Of a DNA stretch of 46,000 bases, positions 39,970 through 46,000 are shown one piece after another. The position numbers were made by a program, and so were the translations under genes. The first letter of the stretch is position 1; the number at the start of each line of letters is the position of its first letter. Source of the DNA: Chrysomallon squamiferum (taxonomy: Eukaryota > Mollusca > Gastropoda > Neomphalida > Peltospiridae); NCBI GenBank assembly GCA_012295275.1, contig CM022672.1, positions 30,946,027-30,992,026 of the forward strand, given 5' to 3'. The notes beneath the pieces were generated by a model. That model was not told the DNA's origin, searched no databases, and saw only the letters and a list, made by a program, of their open reading frames with translations.

Positions 39970-40480
39970 CTGAATTGTACCGCCTGGTCCGATCAGTCGT
40001 CTGCCAGAAAGAGCACTGTACAATTCACATGGAAGGATACACCTTTAGTACGAGACGTGTGTCAAAACAATCTTCGGGGCGGGGCATGTGGAAGATTCCA
40101 TTTTTCAATGACTGCCGCTGTAACGTATCTTCCCCCCCGCACGCGATAGTGTTTTGATCCCGAAAGGCTATTCGAGTGTATTAACGTAGTTGCGTTTCGC
40201 GAGACCGTAGAATGGGCTTGGATTTTTATTTAGCAAACGACATTCATCGCTTTTTGTGTTTTCCGCAGATTCTTGCTATATAAGTCGTGTTCCGTTGGAC
40301 GGACGCCGAAGAAGAACGACGCATACCGTTGGGAAGCGCGAGATATATTTTTATCCGCTTCAAGCTGCACAGCGTATATTTTATTTTAGCGACACGCAAG
40401 TACAGGGTACTTAAGGCGCTTTCTTAAAGGGGCAAAGTGGCGACTATAAAAGCAGTCATGAAGAAACTTATTTTGGAGTT
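39970..40480 (+). promoter_or_regulatory. Promoter region of the downstream LRR-protein gene
   Basis: A 500-bp, repeat-poor, GC-richer block directly upstream of the signal-peptide exon. Visible elements are a GC box GGGGCGGGGC (40076-40085, Sp/KLF type), a TATA-like TATATAAG (about 40276-40283) and TATAAAAG (40445-40452). Either TATA box gives a 5' UTR of plausible length (about 300 or 130 nt). Which is used cannot be told from sequence. Confidence 0.55.
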
Positions 40481-40493
40481 ACCTCTCACATAA
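40458..40493 (+). other. Possible short upstream ORF
   Basis: ATGAAGAAACTT... runs 11 codons to TAA ahead of the main start. It lies in the leader only if transcription starts at the upstream TATA box; from the TATAAAAG at 40445 it would begin upstream of the start site. Confidence 0.25.
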
Positions 40494-40515
40494 GTTGGAA
40501 TTATTTGTGGTTGTT

Positions 40516-40577
40516 TTTTTTTTTTTCTTCTTCTTCTTCTTCTGTTTTTTTTTTTTTTTTTTTTTTTTCCCCCTCTC
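40516..40577 (+). repeat. Pyrimidine-rich tract in the 5' UTR
   Basis: A T/C-only run with (TTC)n and a long poly(T), ending in ccccctctctgg about 30 nt before the start codon. It resembles a splice-acceptor tract, but no AG follows closely before the start codon, so I read it as leader. Confidence 0.7.
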
Positions 40578-40607
40578 TGGTGGTGCGACTGTGATAAAAT
40601 TTACATA

Positions 40608-40804
40608 ATGAAAGAGTGTTTGAAATACCTCGATTCCAGGAATGGAGCTGGATTTATCCTCGTTTTTTTGGTGTTGTTGTTACCCAGTGGGTTGGAGGCA
40701 GGCCAGTGCCCCCACGAGTGTCAGTGCAGGGCGAGGAGTATTGACTGCAGTTTTAGGGGACTCACCTATATCCCCAGGAATATACCAAAAGACGTTGAAA
40801 AACT
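40608..40804 (+). CDS. First coding exon of a secreted/membrane LRR protein, probably Slit-like
   Basis: Encodes 65 complete codons plus two bases. Residues about 13-31 are a hydrophobic signal peptide (FILVFLVLLL core, likely cleavage near LEA-G). Residues 34-47 form an LRRNT cap with Cys at 34, 38, 40 and 47 (C-x3-C-x-C-x6-C), followed by GLTYIPRNIPKDVEKL, the usual lead-in to a first leucine-rich repeat. The exon ends AAA CT|GTGAGT, phase 2, where LRR-encoding exons of Slit-type genes typically join. The pattern IDCSFRGLTYIPRNIPKDVE closely resembles the first LRRNT of insect Slit (VDCSHRGLTSVPR...DVERL). Slit is the secreted Robo ligand in axon guidance. Other LRRNT proteins (peroxidasin, LRIG, Toll-like) remain possible because only the cap is visible. 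The start has A at -3. The remaining exons lie beyond the window. Confidence 0.75.
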
Positions 40805-41159
40805 GTGAGTAGAAATCGGTTTCTGTTACGTTTTTGTTGTTAGCAAAAATCTCTTAATGATTCAGTTAATTTAATAATATTCTGTTTAATAATCAAATGT
40901 TCTACTTGTTAAAATACGTTTGTATGTTGTTGGTTTTTTTTTTGGGTTTTTTTAATATAACTTTTTCAGTCCGTCTGTATTTGTATTTTGTTGTTATTAT
41001 TTTTGTTTTTTGAACGTTGGTCTAAGAAGATATACTGAAATTTTTGGCCTAAATTTTTGCATTTAATAAACTTCAGATAACATAAAACTGTAAAAGTATC
41101 CAATTTAGTTCAGTTTCTTTAATTATTAGAGGCCTACTATTGAAATGGGTAGAAACACA

Positions 41160-41325
41160 ACAGACACACACACACACACACAGAGACAGACAGACACACA
41201 CACACACATAGACAGACAGACACACACACACACACAGACAGACACACACACACATAGACACACACACACACACACACACACAGACACACACAGAGACAAA
41301 CGCACACACACAGAGAGAGAGTGAG
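41160..41325. repeat. (CA)n/(GACA)n compound microsatellite
   Basis: CA runs alternating with cagacaga units; ends in a short GA run. Confidence 0.97.
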
Positions 41326-41400
41326 ATCACTAGCATTAAAGTAATTGTAAATATATATTGATAATATATCTGACAGATTTTTGTAGTTATATAGCATTGT

Positions 41401-41403
<3 letters not shown>

Positions 41404-41468
<65 letters not shown>
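41404..41468. repeat. (GA)n microsatellite
   Basis: About 32 perfect GA dinucleotides. Confidence 0.98.
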
Positions 41469-41470
<2 letters not shown>

Positions 41471-42319
41471 TCACTGTTATTACAGTTATTATTAATGTAC
41501 ACTGATACGGTATCTGACTGCTTTTTGTAGATACGTTTCATGATTACTGCTAATTTAATTAACATATTACACCCTGATAACAAGATTAGGTATCTAGCAC
41601 AAAGCAAAATCTTCAAAGAATCTCACTTACAATGAACCCACAGTCCCATTACATTGTTGCAAGACACCTTCATTATATAAACCACGCTAAAATTACTCTA
41701 TTTAAAATGTTTTTTTTTTTAAATTGCTTATAATTTGAAACTGCTACGATATGTGATCTAAGGCTAAGCAAAATTAAAATGTGTGTTTCTTAGAATAATA
41801 TTATGTGGGTATAAATAGAATTGTTTTGGTTACTAATTTACGTTATTGGAAATTTCTTTATAGTAATAATCAATTCCTGTTTCACTTAAAGATACGAAAA
41901 AAAAATTCGAAATATCGTGACAGGCTGAATATTTTGTTTAAAACTGAACATCAAAGTATAACAGCTGTATTTGAAGTGTTGGGATGAAATCCAAATTAAA
42001 AAAAATAAATACAACAACACCTTTTGGGCCCCCCCCACCAGATTTTAAAAGATTACTGAAAAACGAGTAGCTGAAACTTTATATTTTGTTTTGTTGCAAT
42101 CAAAACAACAACTCGAGAAAATGAATGAAGAATATAAGATTTGTTTTCCTTTATTTTTTATTTATTTTTTATTTGTTTTGGGTTTTTTTAAACGATAATA
42201 GTAAACTGGCAGTAAAATTGAAAAAACTTGAAACAAAATACGCACACGCGAAAAATCATGATACAAACAAGCACAGAAATACATACCCGCAAAACAACAG
42301 ACCTGAACAGATTTGTCGA

Positions 42320-42327
42320 TAAGCAGG

Positions 42328-42363
<36 letters not shown>

Positions 42364-42426
42364 TATATTCAAAATGACTGCTTGGACACAGATACACATG
42401 CACACTGTCCTATTAACAGAAGTACA

Positions 42427-42480
<54 letters not shown>

Positions 42481-42635
42481 ACAGAAGTGAAACGGGGTAT
42501 ATAATTTTCGATTTAAAAGCATTGTGTGAAAAATCATTTGTATGCAAGTCATGAACAAAACACCCTTTTAACATGATCCTTAGAGGAGGGGCAAAGAATT
42601 TAAATCTGAAAGCCCTACTCACATACACATATATG

Positions 42636-42681
<46 letters not shown>

Positions 42682-42885
42682 CACACATGTAGACACGAAC
42701 AGAACTGAAATGGGGAATACAATTTTGGATTTGACAGCATTGTTCATGGTAATAAATATCATTTGTATACAGTCATGCAGAAATAAGAAAAAATAAAAAA
42801 AATAAAATAAAAAATAAAAAATCTTTAAAAAAAATCTTTAATATAATCCTCAGAGGAGGGGAAGGAAATTTAAATCTGTTTTGAT
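42320..42885 (+). repeat. Tandem duplication of a (CA)n-headed ~220-250-bp unit
   Basis: Each copy has a (CA)n head (42436-42480; 42636-42679). It is followed by acagaa(g/c)tgaaa(c/t)gggg + (t/a)ata(t/c)aatttt(c/g)gattt. Next come agcattgt...atcatttgtat...cagtcatg and (a/t)at(g/a)atcct(t/c)agaggagggg, then aatttaaatctg. A further CA run at 42330-42358 precedes the first copy. Confidence 0.85.
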
Positions 42886-43339
42886 AATAAGCGATTGTTT
42901 AAGAGCGAGAGTGAAAAAACAACAACAACCCCCCCCCACAAAATGTCTCCAGCAAGGCAGATAAATGTATTTCAAGACGTAAGCTCAGTTCGTAAATCTA
43001 GAGTAAATTGCTGGCGACTTTGGTCGTCGTTTATTTACAACTTTGCTTTGTAAATGAACAAATATTAAAATAACTTATGACGTAAAAAAAAGAGAAAAAA
43101 TGAAAGAAAGAAAAGGACTTCAAAGAACTTGAGTTATGTTTGAATCTGTTGCGGGTAAGTATGTTAATGTTTGCTTTTTACAAAATCGCTGTCACGTAAA
43201 GCATTTCGAAGTGACTGGAAGTTAAATAAACTGCAGACGCTTTCTGATTTTGTCTTTCGTTGAATCGTTACTAAGGCTAATATCGTGCCTGACAATGTTC
43301 AGACTATTAGTGTAGGTTGGATAATAGAACTATCATTAT

Positions 43340-43390
43340 ATCATTAGTATCAATGATATGATATGATATGATTATGTGTGTGTGTGTGTG

Positions 43391-43475
<85 letters not shown>
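43340..43475. repeat. (GATAT)n, (GT)n, (TA)n, (GA)n compound microsatellite
   Basis: GATAT units at 43355-43372, GT 43377-43390, TA 43393-43428, GA 43429-43472. Confidence 0.97.
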
Positions 43476-43534
43476 TGCATTTTGTATTAATAACTTTGTG
43501 TTTTTTGCCTCATATATATATATACCTTATACAG

Positions 43535-43560
43535 GAAAAAAAAAAAAAAAAAAAAAAAAT
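43535..43560. repeat. Poly(A)
   Basis: About 22 A in a row. Confidence 0.95.
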
Positions 43561-43564
43561 TAAG

Positions 43565-45790
43565 GAATTAAGAAAAATTATTTTCAAATACATTTTTATC
43601 TGACCAATCAGTCAATCAGTAATAAAAGAAAAGAACAGAAAATAAAATAAAGTAATAACAGTGATGTGGGGAGCCCTCGTTAATGGTCATATATTACGTC
43701 ATAAACGGATTGATGACAACATGGTGACACGAAACCAACAGACTATACCCACCCCACACACAACACGACACGTGATACAGATGACGTAGTAAAATTACAC
43801 CAGATGTACAATATCACTGCACCTGCAGAAGTCAGACGATACTGCTGATAAAAGACAAATTTCAGAATTTAGTGTAAATTTTAGATTTTCTTTTGACTTG
43901 TCAATTTTGCTTTCTGAATAACACATTTTCGAAATATGATTCGTTGGCACTTTTAGCCTAATGAATATTATCATCTGTTAGTTTTACGTATTAATTAATT
44001 AATTTCGTTATTGTGTTTATTCTTAAATATTTTAAAAACTAAACCACCTAAAAAATCGTATTAGTTTTGAAATGAGCTTTGAGATAAAACAATGAACGAG
44101 AGCCAATAACGCAGCTTCATATTTCTTCTTCTTCTTCTTAACTAATTAATTAATTATACAGGTATATCTGAATTTGAAATACCTGAAATACTGTCTGGTA
44201 CTTTTTTTTTTTTTTTTTTTTTAATGGAATGTTGAGCCTTCTTTAACTTCGGGTGACATTTCGGCTCGTTACGGGGTTTCACGAAACATGAATTTGAATC
44301 AGATTAAACGTAAAATGTCAGATGTCACGTAACGTGCTCTCTGCGGTTTTGTTTACGGCAGTTGTGTGTGTGCGGGGGGGGGGACGCACGCGGACAATTT
44401 TTCTCAGAATGAACGCAGGGTTTTTGAAAAAAACACTTATCGTCTGCACCGGCTGAAATAGATAACATGCCAAAGTTACAGCTAGAGATGATTCTCAACA
44501 TTCAAACAGGGGAAACAGAAACTTACTAAACGTACTGTCTGTGTGCGTGATGGTGTGTGTGGTGTCGTGGATATATATGATAAAGGAGAGCTGAGAAACA
44601 AATACACCATCACGCACGCACGCACACATACATACATGCATACGCAAGCAGACACAAACACATACAGATATACAGTACATAGCATAAACACGTGGGCTAT
44701 TGTCATTACCTATTCATAAACGTACTGTGTAATTTATCTAAAAGGACGACAAACTCTTTTTGTTTCTTTCCAGACATAAAAATGACGTCGACCTTTTCTT
44801 CCAAGTTACATTTTTAACTTCGTTGCGAATTATTTATTACTTTTAAAACATTTTATTACACAGAGCTATTCGTTATTTGGACTAGAAAATAAATTAGTTT
44901 GCAAGTACAAGTGTTAAATATCGCAGTTTTCGTATAAACAAGGAATGAACATAGTCATTTTGAGTTATGACATTGTTATTTTTAAAATGACGTGAAGGAA
45001 TTATGGCTTATGACGTAGGGTGATAGGAAAAACACATTTATTGAAAGTATAACGTTTTTTTTTTTGTTGTTGTTTTTTTAACACAAAGATACAGTAAATG
45101 TCATGGACTTTTCGATACTCGCCAACAAGTGTAGACTTAAATAGGTAATACTATTCCAAAGACTGTTTTTCATACCCTAAGGCTGTCTGTCTGTATGTCT
45201 CTCTGTAAATACGTGAGTGTAAGTTAGAAAAATAAACAGAAGTAATATTAATAGCGGATCTACCAGCGTGGCTGAATAACAACAATACTGCTCTCACAAA
45301 GAGTCAAGTATTTATTGTCAGTTTTATAAACATTGCGAAAATGCTTTTGTCTGGGTTTTTGAGGGTTTTTTTTCTTCTTGTAAATACGTTTACACACATA
45401 ATAATACTTATTATTTCTTACTGTTTTAATCTTTTTAGCCTCACTTATTTATATTATTTTATTTTATTATTATTTTTTTTTTTCAAGGTACGTAAATAAA
45501 GGATTATAAACAGATATCCCTTTGTACACGATCATTTTTTTTCTTTTCCTTTTTCTTTCCACTATGAATGCTGTAGACCCGAGGTAAAGACTATTTTTAA
45601 AAATGAACTTGTTACTTGATGCTGCTGATACGTTCTGCGAGTCTTGAAAACTCGACACAGAGAACGTGAAGACAGCGGTTCTGACGAGCTGGCAATAAGC
45701 TGTACATTCTGTCTGTCAGTACGATTGTAAACAGCGCGTTCTTCACCTTTCACTAACTCAGTTCACGTCAAAAAGTCCGGCAGACGAGAG
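43565..45790. other. Intronic sequence without recognised gene
   Basis: Mostly AT-rich, with GC-richer patches at 43,660-43,860 and 44,230-44,470 (the latter has a G-run near 44372-44382). Poly(T) at about 44203-44222, a CA-rich stretch at about 44615-44660. No coding pattern recognised. Confidence 0.45.
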
Positions 45791-45799
45791 AAAGATAGA

Positions 45800-46000
45800 T
45801 ACAGAACGTAACTTAATGACCTGTTGCAAATCAGAAATACGTAACAGCAACATATGTGTTTTAAAATCTTTTTAAACATTTATAAAATTAAGGTATTTAT
45901 CGAAGGTATTTATGTGTATGTTTATTTTAGAAGAACTAAAAATAATAATAATAATAAATATTTATGATACGCAACGTAATTTGATGATCTGTCGCCAATC
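45800..46000 (+). repeat. Start of a ~167-bp direct repeat running off the window
   Basis: acagaacgtaacttaatgac + ctgttgcaaatcaga at about 45801 recurs at about 45968 as acgcaacgtaatttgatgat + ctgtcgccaatc, where the window ends. Confidence 0.55.

Larger units (their letters stand above)
40805..46000 (+). other. First intron of the LRR-protein gene (3' end outside window)
   Basis: Starts with donor GTGAGT. Over 5 kb, AT-rich, with several microsatellites listed separately. No second coding exon with LRR pattern (LxxLxLxxNxL) was found before the window ends. Confidence 0.6.

Noticed and set aside
39831-40157. 108-codon open frame just upstream of the LRR gene
   Set aside because: Its centre is Lys/Glu/Arg encoded by A-rich GAA repeats, and it runs into the promoter region; no homology recognised.

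Overview
The window is animal nuclear DNA. It is AT-rich, very dense in micro- and minisatellites, and holds interrupted genes with canonical GT...AG introns. Nothing in it looks bacterial, and no transposase, reverse transcriptase, rRNA or tRNA gene could be supported. The microsatellite density, the long AT-rich introns and the protein similarities suggest a lophotrochozoan, plausibly a mollusc such as a cephalopod. That taxonomic call is an inference of low to moderate confidence.

Left part (1-10,500, + strand): the 3' two thirds of the gene for SRP72, the TPR/RNA-binding subunit of the signal recognition particle. Fourteen consecutive coding exons (302-10,442) splice in frame into about 456 residues. 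The hallmark motif VDPERWLPRRERSYFR is in exon 12, and a lysine-rich C-terminus ends in GGKW-stop. Exons for about the first 200 residues lie upstream of the window.

Middle part (10,500-40,000): a roughly 30 kb intergenic stretch with no convincing protein gene. It is a mosaic of microsatellites, several minisatellites (51-bp units at 15.5-16.2 kb, ~90-bp units at 16.9-17.3 kb, a 2.2 kb array of 28-bp units at 30-32.2 kb, ~75-115-bp units at 32.6-33.1 kb), an inverted-repeat element near 34.05-35.04 kb, and repeat-poor islands of more balanced base composition. The islands are candidate regulatory DNA or unannotated non-coding exons.

Right part (40,000-46,000, + strand): a promoter-like region (GC box, two TATA-like boxes) followed by one first coding exon (40,608-40,804). 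It encodes a signal peptide plus an LRRNT cysteine cluster and ends in a phase-2 donor exactly where leucine-rich repeats should begin. It best resembles the start of a Slit-type secreted LRR protein. The rest of the window is its repeat-rich first intron.

Most notable observation: in SRP72, tandem arrays inside at least five introns are built from copies of the adjoining splice junction. Four carry the exon end plus donor (introns 4, 5, 6 and 13) and one carries the acceptor (intron 12, ten copies). The gene therefore carries ladders of decoy splice sites and seems to have lengthened its introns by duplication anchored at exon boundaries.
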